This document shows positions 52,131 through 64,000 of a stretch of DNA of 64,000 bases, piece after piece. Origin of the DNA: Methylobacterium symbioticum (GTDB lineage: Bacteria; Pseudomonadota; Alphaproteobacteria; Rhizobiales; Beijerinckiaceae); NCBI RefSeq assembly GCF_902141845.1, contig NZ_CABFPH010000011.1, positions 31,314-95,313 of the forward strand, read 5' to 3'. The notes beneath the pieces were generated by a model. The model made no database searches. It was not told the origin of the DNA and saw only the letters and a program-made list of their open reading frames with translations. Numbering within the stretch: position 1 is the stretch's first letter; every line of letters begins with the position of its first letter. Both the position numbers and the translations under genes were made by a program.

Positions 52131-53087
52131 ATGTCCCAGCATTCCTCCGGCGATCTCCTCGCCGACCGCCGCTACGTCTATGCCGAGGCCTGCCTGGCGG
52201 AAGGGGACGCCGCTGGCGCCGCCGAGATGGCCGAGCAGGTCATCGAGCGCGCGCCCGGCTACGCTCCAGCCTGGCTGCTCCTCGGACGCGCCCGGGAATG
52301 CCTGCACGCCGTGACAGGCGCGGAGGAGACGCTGCGCGGGGCGCTCGCCGCCTTCGAGACCGCCCGCAGGCTCGATCCGGAGGACCGCATCGGCGCCGGG
52401 CTGCACGGCGCCCGGCTCGCGCCTGGCTTCGGAGGCACTCTCGGAGGCGGGAAGGCCGCGCTGTCCCAAGCCTATGTGCGCGCCCTGTTCGACGGCTATG
52501 CCGGCCGCTTCGAGCGGCACCTCGTCGACGGCCTCGGCTATTGCGGGCCCCAGCTTCTGCGCGGCGCCCTGGACGCTCTGCCGGAGGTGCCGGGTCGCTT
52601 CGCCGATGCCCTCGATCTCGGCTGCGGCACCGGGCTGATGGGGCTCGCCCTGCGCGACAGGGTCGGGCAACTCGCCGGCGTCGATCTCTCTCCCGCCATG
52701 TTGCGCCTCGCCCGCGCCAAGGGATGCTACGACCGGCTGGCAGAGGGCGACCTTGCCACCTTTCTGGAGGCGGAGCCGGAGGCCTCGGCCGATCTCTGCC
52801 TCGCGGCGGACGTGTTCATCTACCTTGCCGACCTCGCGCCCGCGCTTGCCGGGATCGCGCGGGTGCTCCGACCCGGCGGATGGGCCGCCTTCAGTGTCCA
52901 GTCCCACGACGGTGCGGGCGTCCGGCTCGGGGAGGACGGACGCTACGCCCATGCAGACGGGCATGTCGCGGAGGGGGCGGAGGAGGCCGGCCTGAGCGTG
53001 CGGCTGTGCACGCCTGCGGCGATCCGGCGCGAGCGTGGCCGGGATGTTCCGGGCCGCATTTTCGTATTGCGCAAAATCGAGTTGTGA
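52131..53087 (+). CDS. TPR-linked class I SAM methyltransferase (318 aa)
   Basis: N-terminal TPR-like helices (YAEACLAEGDAAGAAEMAEQ to RAPGYAPAWLLLGRAR). A Rossmann methyltransferase domain follows with motif I ALDLGCGTGLMG, motif II GVDLSPAMLRLARA, motif post-I DLATFLEAEPEASADL and VLRPGGWAAFSVQ. Such fused proteins are common in alphaproteobacteria, substrate unknown. Divergent from the exonuclease, whose start lies 63 bases away. Confidence 0.9.
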   Translation: MSQHSSGDLLADRRYVYAEACLAEGDAAGAAEMAEQVIERAPGYAPAWLLLGRARECLHAVTGAEETLRGALAAFETARRLDPEDRIGAGLHGARLAPGFGGTLGGGKAALSQAYVRALFDGYAGRFERHLVDGLGYCGPQLLRGALDALPEVPGRFADALDLGCGTGLMGLALRDRVGQLAGVDLSPAMLRLARAKGCYDRLAEGDLATFLEAEPEASADLCLAADVFIYLADLAPALAGIARVLRPGGWAAFSVQSHDGAGVRLGEDGRYAHADGHVAEGAEEAGLSVRLCTPAAIRRERGRDVPGRIFVLRKIEL

Positions 53088-53162
53088 ACGCTCCGGCATG
53101 AAACTTCGCCGCTGGTCGCCGCTTAATACGCGACCTTCGGAGACAGGCGGGAGACCGATCGG

Positions 53163-53930
53163 ATGGCGGGAACGGGTACGGAGGCGCCGGCGGACAAGTC
53201 ATTCCCGGCGAGCGCATCGACGCGGATTCCCTTCGCGGTGGCGCTGGCGGCTCTGGCGGGCTGCGCCGACTCCATCGGCTTCCTCGAATTCTCGCAGCTC
53301 TTCATGTCCTTCATGTCGGGCAACACCACGCGCTTCGGCGTGGCGGTGGCAAGCCAGGACTGGGAGAACGTGGCCCGCGTCGCGAGCACGATCATCGTGT
53401 TCTGCTTGGGCGCCTTCCTCGGCACGCTGCTCGCCGCCCTGTTCGGCCGCTGGCGGCTCGCCGCGCTCCTGATCATCGAGGCGGCTCTGCTCGGCCTCGG
53501 CCTGCTGATGCCCTGGGGCACCTTCGCCTACCCGCTCCACGCCTACCCGATCGTGCTGGCGCTCGGGCTCCAGAACGCGATCCTTCAGGACGAGGGCGGC
53601 CGCAGCATCGCGCTCACCTACGTCACCGGCGCCGTGGTCCGCTTCGGCACCGGCCTCGCCAACCTCATGCTCGGCACCGTAGCCTCGTCGTTCTGGATCC
53701 AGGCGCCGCTCTGGGCGGGTCTCAGCTCGGGGGCAGTGCTCGGCGGCATCCTGCAGATCAAGTACGGCGAGACGGCCTTCCTGTTCCCGGCGGCGCTCGC
53801 CGCGCTGCTCGCCCTCGTCGCCGTGGTGCTCACCCTGGCCAAGCCCGGCAGTCCCCTCGTCTCGGGCATCTCCCCCGCTCCCGACGCCGCGCCCCACGCG
53901 AAGCCGGTGGCCAAGGCGGTCTCCGCCTGA
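53163..53930 (+). CDS. DUF1275/YoaK-family membrane protein (255 aa)
   Basis: Six or seven membrane segments, with the family motif GFLEFSQLFMSFMSGNTTRF (residues 39-58), then TYVTGAVVRFGTGLANLM. Length and topology fit DUF1275. Inner-membrane, probably a transporter-like protein, of unknown substrate. Confidence 0.92.
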   Translation: MAGTGTEAPADKSFPASASTRIPFAVALAALAGCADSIGFLEFSQLFMSFMSGNTTRFGVAVASQDWENVARVASTIIVFCLGAFLGTLLAALFGRWRLAALLIIEAALLGLGLLMPWGTFAYPLHAYPIVLALGLQNAILQDEGGRSIALTYVTGAVVRFGTGLANLMLGTVASSFWIQAPLWAGLSSGAVLGGILQIKYGETAFLFPAALAALLALVAVVLTLAKPGSPLVSGISPAPDAAPHAKPVAKAVSA

Positions 53931-53935
53931 GGCGG

Positions 53936-54367
53936 TCAGTCGTCCACGGGACCGCCGCGCATGCGCTTGACCGCGCCGCGGCGGTTCTTCGATTCGAGGC
54001 GCCGCTTCTTCGATGCCAGGGTGGGGCGGGTCGCCCGGCGCGGCGTCGGCGGCACGGCCGCCTCCGCGACGAGGGCGGCGAGGCGCTCGCGGGCATCCTC
54101 GCGGTTGCGCTCCTGAGTGCGGAAGCGCTGCGCGGTGATCACGATGACGCCGTCGGTCGTCAGCCGGTGCCCGGCGAGCCGCATCAGGCGCACGGCGACC
54201 GCGTCGGGCAGGTTGGGCGAGCGGCGCGCGTCGAAGCGCAGCTGCACCGCCGTCGCGACCTTGTTGACGTTCTGGCCGCCAGGTCCGGAGGCGCGCACGA
54301 AGCTCTCTTCCAACTCCGCCTCGTCGAGGGCGATGTGGGGGGTGCAGACGAGGGCCACGATCGCCAT
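53936..54367 (-). CDS. arfB: ArfB (YaeJ)-type peptidyl-tRNA hydrolase (143 aa)
   Basis: Rescues stalled ribosomes. The GGQ loop is at residues 30-32 (ASGPGGQNVNKV), followed by ITAQRFRTQERNREDARERL. The C-terminal basic tail (SKKRRLESKNRRGAVKRMRG) inserts in the mRNA channel in this family. Convergent with the DUF1275 gene. Confidence 0.95.
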   Translation of the reverse strand: MAIVALVCTPHIALDEAELEESFVRASGPGGQNVNKVATAVQLRFDARRSPNLPDAVAVRLMRLAGHRLTTDGVIVITAQRFRTQERNREDARERLAALVAEAAVPPTPRRATRPTLASKKRRLESKNRRGAVKRMRGGPVDD

Positions 54368-54394
54368 ATCTCCGTCAGGCCGAGGCCGGTGGCG

Positions 54395-54670
54395 TCAGGC
54401 CGCCTCTGTCGGCGTCCGCGCCCGCAAAGCGAGCGCGTGCAGCCCGCGCTTGAACGCCTCGTCCAGCATCCCGTTCACCAGCCGGTGCCGCTCCACCCGG
54501 CTCTTGCCCTCGAACGCCGCCGAGACGACGTCCAGGCGGAAATGGGTCTCGCCTCCCTCGCGCCAGCCGGAATGGCCGGCATGGAGGTGGGATTCGTCCA
54601 CGACGTCGAGCCGCGTCGGCGCGAGTCGCGCCTGAAGCGTCTCGTGAATCCAGTCCCGCAGCGTCGCCAT
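54395..54670 (-). CDS. BolA-family protein (91 aa)
   Basis: MATLRDWIHETLQARLAPTR, then LDVVDESHLHAGHSGW and the HFRLDVVSAAFEGKSRVERH segment, matching BolA. HAGH holds the conserved His; residues used with monothiol glutaredoxins in iron-sulfur handling. The start at 54670 is preferred; a longer frame adds a non-homologous leader. Divergent from the J-domain gene. Confidence 0.94.
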   Translation of the reverse strand: MATLRDWIHETLQARLAPTRLDVVDESHLHAGHSGWREGGETHFRLDVVSAAFEGKSRVERHRLVNGMLDEAFKRGLHALALRARTPTEAA

Positions 54671-54800
54671 ACCCGCATCCTCGAATGTCCTGCCGGCTGG
54701 GATGCCCGGCCAGATGGGGCCGTCAAGCCCGTTCCTCCGCATGCGGCATCAGGCCCGTCGGCCTTGTGTCTCCGGTCCGCCCCCTCATAATCGCCCCGTC

Positions 54801-55424
54801 ATGGATCTCAACTCGCGCCTGTTCGACAGCATCCGGATCAAGCCCGCCTCCGAGGAAACGAAGGAGACCGGTCCCGTCTGCGAGAGCCCGGGCTGCTCCC
54901 ATCCGGGCCTCTACCGCGCGCCCAAGGGGCGCAAGGCCGAGGGGCAGTACTGGCGCTTCTGCATGGACCACGTGCGCGCCTACAATGCGGCCTACAACTA
55001 CTTCGACGGCATGAACGATGCCGCCGTGCAGGCCTACCAGAAGGACGCGATCATCGGGCACCGCCCGACCTGGGCGATGGGCGTGAACAAGGCCGGCGAT
55101 ACGCGCCCGAGCAACGAGCCTCCGCGCGACTGGGCCTATGTCGACCCGCTCGGCATCCTGCGCGGCGCGGGCGTGGGGGGCGGCAGCCGCCGCGCGCCCG
55201 GCCGCGAGGAGCCCGAGCGGCCGCGCCGCTCGGGGGCGGTGCGCAAGGCCCTCGACGTGATGGGTCTCGACGAGAACGCGGATGCCGCCGCGATCAAGGC
55301 GCAGTACAAGGTGCTGGTGAAGCGCTTCCACCCGGATGCCAATGGTGGCGACCGCTCCTTCGAGGACCGGCTGCGCGACATCATCCGCGCCCACGACGTG
55401 TTGCGGGCCGCCGGCCTGTGCTGA
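54801..55424 (+). CDS. J-domain co-chaperone-like protein (207 aa)
   Basis: The N-terminal half is specific to alphaproteobacteria, with CESPGCSHPGLYRAP and WRFCMDHVRAYNAAYNYFDG, including a Cys pair. The C-terminal J domain (about 150-207) has KALDVMGLDENADAAAIKAQ, YKVLVKRFHPDANGGD with the HPD motif, and LRDIIRAHDVLRAAG. Located between bolA and cobS, an order typical of Hyphomicrobiales. Confidence 0.93.
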   Translation: MDLNSRLFDSIRIKPASEETKETGPVCESPGCSHPGLYRAPKGRKAEGQYWRFCMDHVRAYNAAYNYFDGMNDAAVQAYQKDAIIGHRPTWAMGVNKAGDTRPSNEPPRDWAYVDPLGILRGAGVGGGSRRAPGREEPERPRRSGAVRKALDVMGLDENADAAAIKAQYKVLVKRFHPDANGGDRSFEDRLRDIIRAHDVLRAAGLC

Positions 55425-55679
55425 GCCCCGTGCAGGGCGCGGCACGATCAATGCACCGGCAGCACGCCGTCCGCTGCGCGGATTCGCATGGATGGGCGGC
55501 AAACTGCGGATGCGCGCCTATATGGAGGGCGTCCCCCCAGGTCGATCTCCGACTTGGCGCGCCGTCCCGACGACGTTTAAGGAAGGCCGGCATCCCGCGG
55601 TCCCGCCGCGGGCATCAGGCCCGAGCTATCCGCGAGGCTCACACCGCCCAGGCGCGAGTCCGCCCCCACGAGGTCCCGT

Positions 55680-56663
55680 ATGCTCTCTGACGACAAGCCC
55701 GCCACGCTGCCCGATCGCCACGTCTCGGTCCGCGAGGTCTTCGGCATCGACCTCGACCTCAAGGTGCCGGCCTTCTCCGAGGCGGACGAACACGTCCCCG
55801 ATCTCGATCCGGACTACATCTTCGACCGCGAGACCACGCTCGCCATCCTCGCCGGCTTCGCCAAGAACCGCCGCGTGATGGTCACGGGCTATCACGGCAC
55901 CGGCAAGTCCACCCATATCGAGCAGGTCGCCGCCCGGCTGAATTGGCCCTGCGTGCGGGTGAACCTGGACAGCCACGTCTCGCGCATCGATCTCGTCGGC
56001 AAGGACGCGATCGTGCTGAAGGACGGCAAGCAGGTCACCGCCTTCCAGGACGGCATCCTGCCCTGGGCGCTGCAGAACAACGTCGCCCTCGTCTTCGACG
56101 AGTACGATGCCGGCCGCCCGGACGTGATGTTCGTGATCCAGCGCGTGCTGGAGGTGTCGGGCCGGCTGACGCTGCTCGACCAGAAGCGGGTCATCCGTCC
56201 GCATCCCGGCTTCCGCCTCTTCGCCACGGCGAACACGGTGGGCCTCGGCGACACCTCGGGCCTCTATCACGGCACCCAGCAGATCAACCAGGGCCAGATG
56301 GACCGCTGGTCGATCGTCACCACGCTGAACTACCTGCCGCACGACCGCGAGGTCGACATCGTGCTGTCCAAGGCCACCCATTACAAGGGCGAGCAGGGCC
56401 GCGACATCGTCAACCGGATGGTCCGCGTGGCCGACCTCACCCGCAACGCCTTCATGAACGGTGACCTCTCGACCGTGATGAGCCCGCGCACGGTGATCAC
56501 CTGGGCCGAGAACGCCGACATCTTCCGCGACATCGGCTTCGCCTTCCGGGTGACCTTCCTGAACAAGTGCGACGAGCTCGAGCGGACGCTGGTCGCCGAG
56601 TTCTACCAGCGTGCCTTCGGCAAGGAGCTGCCCGAGAGCGCGGTGAACGTGGCGCTGAGCTGA
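55680..56663 (+). CDS. cobS: Aerobic cobaltochelatase subunit CobS (327 aa)
   Basis: MoxR-type AAA+ ATPase partner of CobT and CobN, which inserts cobalt into hydrogenobyrinic acid a,c-diamide. Walker A at 70-78 (GYHGTGKST), Walker B VFDEYD (D140/E141), and [20 protein letters not shown]. Length is typical. Followed by cobT after 89 bases that carry a partial family-A repeat. Confidence 0.97.
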   Translation: MLSDDKPATLPDRHVSVREVFGIDLDLKVPAFSEADEHVPDLDPDYIFDRETTLAILAGFAKNRRVMVTGYHGTGKSTHIEQVAARLNWPCVRVNLDSHVSRIDLVGKDAIVLKDGKQVTAFQDGILPWALQNNVALVFDEYDAGRPDVMFVIQRVLEVSGRLTLLDQKRVIRPHPGFRLFATANTVGLGDTSGLYHGTQQINQGQMDRWSIVTTLNYLPHDREVDIVLSKATHYKGEQGRDIVNRMVRVADLTRNAFMNGDLSTVMSPRTVITWAENADIFRDIGFAFRVTFLNKCDELERTLVAEFYQRAFGKELPESAVNVALS

Positions 56664-56675
56664 GCGGCGCACGTC

Positions 56676-56695
56676 GCAACAAGGACTGAGAGCCG
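56676..56695. repeat. Partial extragenic repeat family A between cobS and cobT
   Basis: GCAACAAGGACTGAGAGCCG matches the tail of the 46314-46483 repeats at all but a few positions. Confidence 0.4.
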
Positions 56696-56752
56696 CGCCC
56701 GGAACGGCGTCCCGGGCCGTCTCTTCGACGTCGATTCCGACCGGTAGGCCGC

Positions 56753-58660
56753 ATGTCCATCTCCAACCGCAAGCCCGGTGAGCGTCGCGAGCCCGTGGCC
56801 GAGCCCCTCAAGCGTTCGGTCGCGGGGTGCCTGCGCGCCATCGCGCGGCGCGCCGAGGTCGAGGTCACCTACGCCACCGACCGGCCGGCGCTGACCGGCG
56901 ACAAGGCCCGCCTGCCGGAGCCGCCGCGCAAGCTCTCCGCCGCGGACGTGGCGGTGCTGCGCGGCAGCGCCGATTCGATGGCCCTGCGGCTCGGCTGCCA
57001 CGACGCCGGCGTCCACCGCCGGCTCGCCCCGGAGAACGCGGCGGCCCGTGCCGTCTACGACGCCGTCGAGCAGGCCCGCGTCGAGGCGATCGGCTCGCGC
57101 CGCATGGCGGGCGTCGCCTCGAACATCGCGGCGATGCTGGAGGACCGCTACCACCGCGGCGGCAAGTACGAGGCGATCACTGACCGCGCCGACGCACCCG
57201 TGGAGGATGCCGTCGCCCTGATGGTGCGCGAGCGCCTGACCGGCCAGGCCCCGCCCCCGGCGGCGCAGCGCATCGTCGACCTCTGGCGCGACCACATCGA
57301 GGGCAAGGCGGGCGGCAACCTCGACGGGCTGCTGGGCACGATCGAGGACCAGCGCGCCTTCGCCCGCTCGGTACGCGACCTGCTCTCCTCCCTCGACATG
57401 GCCGACGAGACGCCCTTCGACCCGGAGGACGACGAGAACGACGACGAGGGCGAATCCCAGGACGACGAGCAGAGCCCGCAGGAGGGCGAGGCCGAGGAGC
57501 AGAGCCAGGGCGACCGCGCCGAGATCGAGACCTCGGAGGAGGGATCCGACGAGATCGAGGAGGGGGCCCAGGAATCCGCCGACGCGCCCTCGGGCGAGGT
57601 GCCCGACGAGGCCGAGGAGGCGGAGGCCGAGGAGGCCGGCGAATCCTGGCGTCCGCCGCAGCGGCCGGACAACGCGCCGCGCGGGCCGGATTACCGGGTG
57701 TTCAACGCCCGCTTCGACGAGGTCATCCACGCGGAGGACCTCTGCGACCCGGACGAGCTCACCCGACTGCGCAGCTACCTCGACAAGCAGCTCTCGCATC
57801 TGCAGGGCGTGGTCGGGCGGCTCGCCAACCGGCTGCAGCGGCGCCTGCTGGCCCAGCAGAACCGCGCCTGGGAGTTCGACCTCGAGGAGGGCCAGCTCGA
57901 CCCGGCCCGCCTCGTGCGCGTGGTCATGGACCCGTTCCAGCCGCTCTCCTTCAAGCAGGAGAAGGACACGAACTTCCGCGACACCGTCGTCACGCTGCTC
58001 CTCGACAACTCGGGCTCGATGCGCGGGCGGCCGATCACGGTGGCGGCGACCTGCGCCGACATCCTGGCACGCACCCTCGAACGCTGCGGCGTGAAGGTCG
58101 AGATCCTCGGTTTCACCACCCGCGCCTGGAAGGGCGGCCAGAGCCGCGAGGCTTGGCTCGCCGCGGGCAAGCCGCCGAATCCGGGCCGCCTGAACGACCT
58201 GCGCCACATCGTCTACAAGGCGGCCGACGCTCCCTGGCGGCGCGCCCGCAAGAATCTCGGGCTGATGATGCGCGAGGGGCTGCTCAAGGAGAATATCGAC
58301 GGCGAGGCGCTGGACTGGGCGCACAAGCGCCTGCTCGGCCGGCCCGAGCAGCGCAAGATCCTGATGGTGATCTCGGACGGTGCGCCGGTCGACGATTCGA
58401 CCCTGTCGGTCAATGCCGGCAATTATCTGGAGCGGCACCTGCGCTGGATGATCGAGGAGATCGAGACGCGCTCGCCCGTGGAACTCCTCGCCATCGGCAT
58501 CGGCCACGACGTGACGCGCTACTACCGCCGCGCCGTGACGATCATCGACGCGGAGGAGCTCGGCGGCGCGATGACCGAGAAGCTCGCCGAATTGTTCGAG
58601 GAGGATGTTGGCAGCGCTCCGGTGCGCCAGCCGCTGCGCGCGGCGGGCGGGCGGCGCTGA
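56753..58660 (+). CDS. cobT: Aerobic cobaltochelatase subunit CobT (635 aa)
   Basis: Cobalt-chelatase subunit with an N-terminal domain, a highly acidic linker (residues about 217-303, for example [16 protein letters not shown]), and a C-terminal VWA/MIDAS domain. The MIDAS motif DNSGSMRG starts at Asp418, with [20 protein letters not shown] and [11 protein letters not shown]. Works with CobS and CobN (cobN not in window). Confidence 0.97.
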   Translation: MSISNRKPGERREPVAEPLKRSVAGCLRAIARRAEVEVTYATDRPALTGDKARLPEPPRKLSAADVAVLRGSADSMALRLGCHDAGVHRRLAPENAAARAVYDAVEQARVEAIGSRRMAGVASNIAAMLEDRYHRGGKYEAITDRADAPVEDAVALMVRERLTGQAPPPAAQRIVDLWRDHIEGKAGGNLDGLLGTIEDQRAFARSVRDLLSSLDMADETPFDPEDDENDDEGESQDDEQSPQEGEAEEQSQGDRAEIETSEEGSDEIEEGAQESADAPSGEVPDEAEEAEAEEAGESWRPPQRPDNAPRGPDYRVFNARFDEVIHAEDLCDPDELTRLRSYLDKQLSHLQGVVGRLANRLQRRLLAQQNRAWEFDLEEGQLDPARLVRVVMDPFQPLSFKQEKDTNFRDTVVTLLLDNSGSMRGRPITVAATCADILARTLERCGVKVEILGFTTRAWKGGQSREAWLAAGKPPNPGRLNDLRHIVYKAADAPWRRARKNLGLMMREGLLKENIDGEALDWAHKRLLGRPEQRKILMVISDGAPVDDSTLSVNAGNYLERHLRWMIEEIETRSPVELLAIGIGHDVTRYYRRAVTIIDAEELGGAMTEKLAELFEEDVGSAPVRQPLRAAGGRR

Positions 58661-58781
58661 CGATCGAATCGGGCGCGGCTTCCTGTCCCTCAACGGATCT
58701 CGGGCTTCCCTGAGATCCGCTCCCTCCCCCGCAGAGGGGGAGGGGGAGCCGCACGCCTGTCGTTCGCGCTCGCGCCCACAC

Positions 58782-58819
58782 GAAAGCCGCCGGTGCGGGC
58801 GTCCGCACCGGCGGCTTTC
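58782..58819. terminator. Bidirectional terminator between cobT and rpmB
   Basis: Seventeen-base perfect stem, GAAAGCCGCCGGTGCGG (58782-58798) and its complement at 58803-58819, loop of four. Lies between convergent genes. Confidence 0.8.
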
Positions 58820-58877
58820 GGTCAGTCCAATCGGTCAGTCCAAGAGGTTCGGCGCGCGAGACGCGGCCGTATCCGGA

Positions 58878-59177
58878 TCAGGCGGCGGCCTGGGTCTCGG
58901 CGAGCTTCTTGTGGATCTCGCGCTTCAGGAGCTTGGCCGTCTGCGACAGGTCCGACTCACCGGCCTTGATCAGGAAGGCGTCGAGGCCGCCGCGGTGCTC
59001 GACCGAGCGCAGCGCGTGGGCGGTGATGCGCAGGCGGACACTCTTGTTCAGGGCATCCGACTGAAGGGTGACGTTGCAGAGGTTCGGCAGGAACCGGGTC
59101 TTGGTCTTCCGGTTCGAGTGGCTCACGAGGTGGCCGACCTGAACGGCCTTCCCGGTGAGTTCGCAGCGGCGCGCCAT
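58878..59177 (-). CDS. rpmB: 50S ribosomal protein L28 (99 aa)
   Basis: [40 protein letters not shown] and [20 protein letters not shown] match L28. Monocistronic, with a terminator at 58782-58819. Confidence 0.98.
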   Translation of the reverse strand: MARRCELTGKAVQVGHLVSHSNRKTKTRFLPNLCNVTLQSDALNKSVRLRITAHALRSVEHRGGLDAFLIKAGESDLSQTAKLLKREIHKKLAETQAAA

Positions 59178-59497
59178 GGTCTCAAATATCCCGTATCGTT
59201 CCGTGGGCGGTCAGAACTCGGACCGTCATGGCCGTCGCGGCACGCGCCGCGGGCCTCGCCCAAGCGTGATTCCAGGTCCAGCGGAGTCCTGTAGAAGGCG
59301 CGAGCCTATAGGGGAGGGGGCCCGTCTCCGTCAAGGCGGAAGCCCGCGCGAAGCGGTGCGGAAGACGGGCGGCTGTGGCCTCACGGTCGCTAACAGGCGT
59401 CGAACGGTCTGTTAACCATGGCCTGGGGATAAATCGCTGTCGTCGCGGCGCACGCTCCCCGGTGTCCGCCGCGAGCGTCGAGAATCGAGTTCGGACC
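59178..59497. other. Divergent promoter region of rpmB and the DUF3108 gene
   Basis: 320 bases without a coding frame. The GGTCTCAAATATCCCGTATC segment near 59178-59197 is AT-richer and probably part of the rpmB leader. Confidence 0.5.
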
Positions 59498-60454
59498 ATG
59501 CGCGCCCAAACCCTCAGCGCCAGAGCCTTCCCGGCGCCGGCCCGCCGCGCCGGTGCGCTGTGCCTTGCCGGTCTTGCCGTCGCGGCTTTGGGCCTGCCTG
59601 CCGAGGCGCGGTCCCGGCGCCACCACGCCCGTCCCGGCGAGTCGGCGATCGCGGTCGATTACGGCATCAACCTCGCAGGTCTGCCGATCGGCACTGCGCG
59701 ACTCGCCGGCGCCTTCGACGGGGCCCGCTACCGCATGGACGTGTCGGCGACGCTCACCGGCCTCGTCGGCGCCATCACCGGCGGCCAGGGCTCGGCCCAG
59801 TCCTCCGGCCTCCTCGGCGCAGGCCCCCAGCCGAACAGCTTCGCGATCGCCTCCCGCACCGCCAATGCCGGCATCGCCGTGCGCATGGCGCTGCGCCAGG
59901 GCAACGTGGTGCAGTCCGAGGTGACGCCGCCGCTGATCGACATGGAGGACCGCGTGCCGGTCACGGCCGCCAACAAGCGCGGCATCATGGATCCGGCAAG
60001 CGCGCTCCTGATGCCGGCTCAGGCCCGCGGCGAGATCACCGATCCCGAGAACTGCAACCGCACGCTGCCCGTCTTCGATGGCGCCACCCGCTTCAACGTG
60101 GTGCTGAGCTACGCGGAGACGCGCGCGGTGGAGAAACCCGGCTATTCCGGCCCCGTTCTCGTCTGCAACGCCCGCTACCAGGCGATCGCCGGCCACCGGC
60201 CGGACCGGCCGGGCGTGCGATTCATGGAGGAGAACCGCGACATGTCGGTCTGGCTCGCGCCGGTCGAGGGTACGCGGGTGCTGCTGCCGATCCGGATCTC
60301 GGTGCGCACCACGATCGGCACCAACATCATCGAGGCGACCCGCTGGACCCGCTCCGGTACCAGCACCGCCTCGGCCGCCCCGAACGCGGGCCCCCATGCC
60401 GCCCCCGAAACCACCGAGACGACCGGCTCGGTCGCGAGCCTCGACGCGCGCTGA
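59498..60454 (+). CDS. DUF3108 exported protein (318 aa)
   Basis: Leader GALCLAGLAVAALGLPAEA, then a beta-rich domain beginning AIAVDYGINLAGLPIGTARL, then YRMDVSATLTGLVGAITGGQ and RTLPVFDGATRFNVVLSYAE, as in DUF3108. Probably periplasmic; family role unknown. Two bases from the following small exported-protein gene. Confidence 0.88.
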   Translation: MRAQTLSARAFPAPARRAGALCLAGLAVAALGLPAEARSRRHHARPGESAIAVDYGINLAGLPIGTARLAGAFDGARYRMDVSATLTGLVGAITGGQGSAQSSGLLGAGPQPNSFAIASRTANAGIAVRMALRQGNVVQSEVTPPLIDMEDRVPVTAANKRGIMDPASALLMPAQARGEITDPENCNRTLPVFDGATRFNVVLSYAETRAVEKPGYSGPVLVCNARYQAIAGHRPDRPGVRFMEENRDMSVWLAPVEGTRVLLPIRISVRTTIGTNIIEATRWTRSGTSTASAAPNAGPHAAPETTETTGSVASLDAR

Positions 60455-60456
60455 GC

Positions 60457-60780
60457 ATGCGCGTCGCACGCCTCGCAGGCCTGGCGCTTCTCGCCGCGGT
60501 GCCCGTCTCCGCCGGGCCGCTCAAGGCGGGCTCTGCCTGCGGTGGCAACGCCTATTCTTCGGCCCAGGTGGTCGAAGGGCGAGCGCCGCGCCACGGGCCG
60601 CTTGTGGCCGTTCCCGATACGCTCTGCGCCGATCTCGACGGCCCGCGCCCCTCCGTGCAGGTGGACATCTACGGCGTTCCGGGCCTCGGAACGGAATCCG
60701 GCAGTGGCGCCGACGGGGCGAGCGCCCCATATGAGGGTCGGTTCCGGCGCCGCGCGCGACCCGTCCCGCTCCCGGAGTGA
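60457..60780 (+). CDS. Small exported protein (107 aa) in tandem with DUF3108
   Basis: Signal peptide MRVARLAGLALLAAVPVSAG. The mature part has two cysteines (GSACGGNAYSSAQ and PDTLCADLDGP). Ends with a basic tail. The ATG lies 2 bases after the DUF3108 stop. Unknown function. Confidence 0.65.
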   Translation: MRVARLAGLALLAAVPVSAGPLKAGSACGGNAYSSAQVVEGRAPRHGPLVAVPDTLCADLDGPRPSVQVDIYGVPGLGTESGSGADGASAPYEGRFRRRARPVPLPE

Positions 60781-60874
60781 GCAGTTCGGACGGAACCGTC
60801 CGCAGCGGCGCCGCGGCGCGTCTGCCCGCCCCTTCCGAGATCGGCGCCTGCCGAAGGGACCTAGCCCTCCCCTG

Positions 60875-64000
<3,126 letters not shown>

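Overview
The window looks like a chromosome segment of a Methylobacterium/Methylorubrum-type alphaproteobacterium (Hyphomicrobiales). The evidence is very high GC with strong third-position bias, a BolA - J-domain protein - CobS - CobT block of the aerobic cobalamin pathway, a MucR/Ros-type regulator, a BTLCP cysteine peptidase, a DUF6502/DUF5666 pair, and a tRNA-Arg(CCU) interrupted by a group I intron. The genus assignment is an inference from gene content.

Region 1 (1-18.5 kb) is accessory DNA. It holds a serine resolvase (993-1559), small exported proteins, a ribbon-helix-helix protein, an unknown 387-residue protein, and a small HTH/excisionase-like ORF overlapping a tyrosine integrase (4458-5609). 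A run of short direct repeats follows (5796-6660), shaped like promoters of single-subunit T7/T3-class phage RNA polymerases. Downstream lie an unknown gene and a 1274-residue phage-type lysin with a CHAP-like and a lambda-R-like (GH104) module. Then come a general-stress-like protein, a PepSY-like exported protein and a hemerythrin-like protein. Last are an AT-richer OLD-type ATPase-TOPRIM nuclease and a second tyrosine integrase, abutting the 3' end of tRNA-Arg(CCU). The tRNA has a 257-nt group I intron between anticodon position 36 and position 37, and its internal guide sequence can be matched base for base to the 5' exon. The region reads as at least two mobile elements or their remnants, one carrying a probable anti-phage gene.

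Region 2 (18.5-64 kb) is ordinary chromosome: an SNase-like protein, an M48 peptidase, a GST and glucose-6-phosphate dehydrogenase. A tightly coupled MdtA-MdtB-MdtC-NodT efflux operon follows on the minus strand. Next are an aminotransferase, DUF4112, a lone YejE-type permease, a MucR homologue lacking the zinc-binding cysteine, and BTLCP. A FIST sensor and hybrid histidine kinase lie opposite a LuxR-type response regulator. After DUF5666/DUF6502 and an Omp25-like porin come GrpE, a SHOCT protein, and an exonuclease-ligase-YjbQ operon. The segment continues with a methyltransferase, a DUF1275 protein, ArfB, BolA, DnaJ-like, CobS, CobT, L28, DUF3108 and a SUV3-like helicase that runs off the window.

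Two families of extragenic repeats occur in this half. One begins exactly at the stop codon of two unrelated genes and conserves a hairpin through compensatory changes. No CRISPR array, rRNA or complete insertion sequence was seen.
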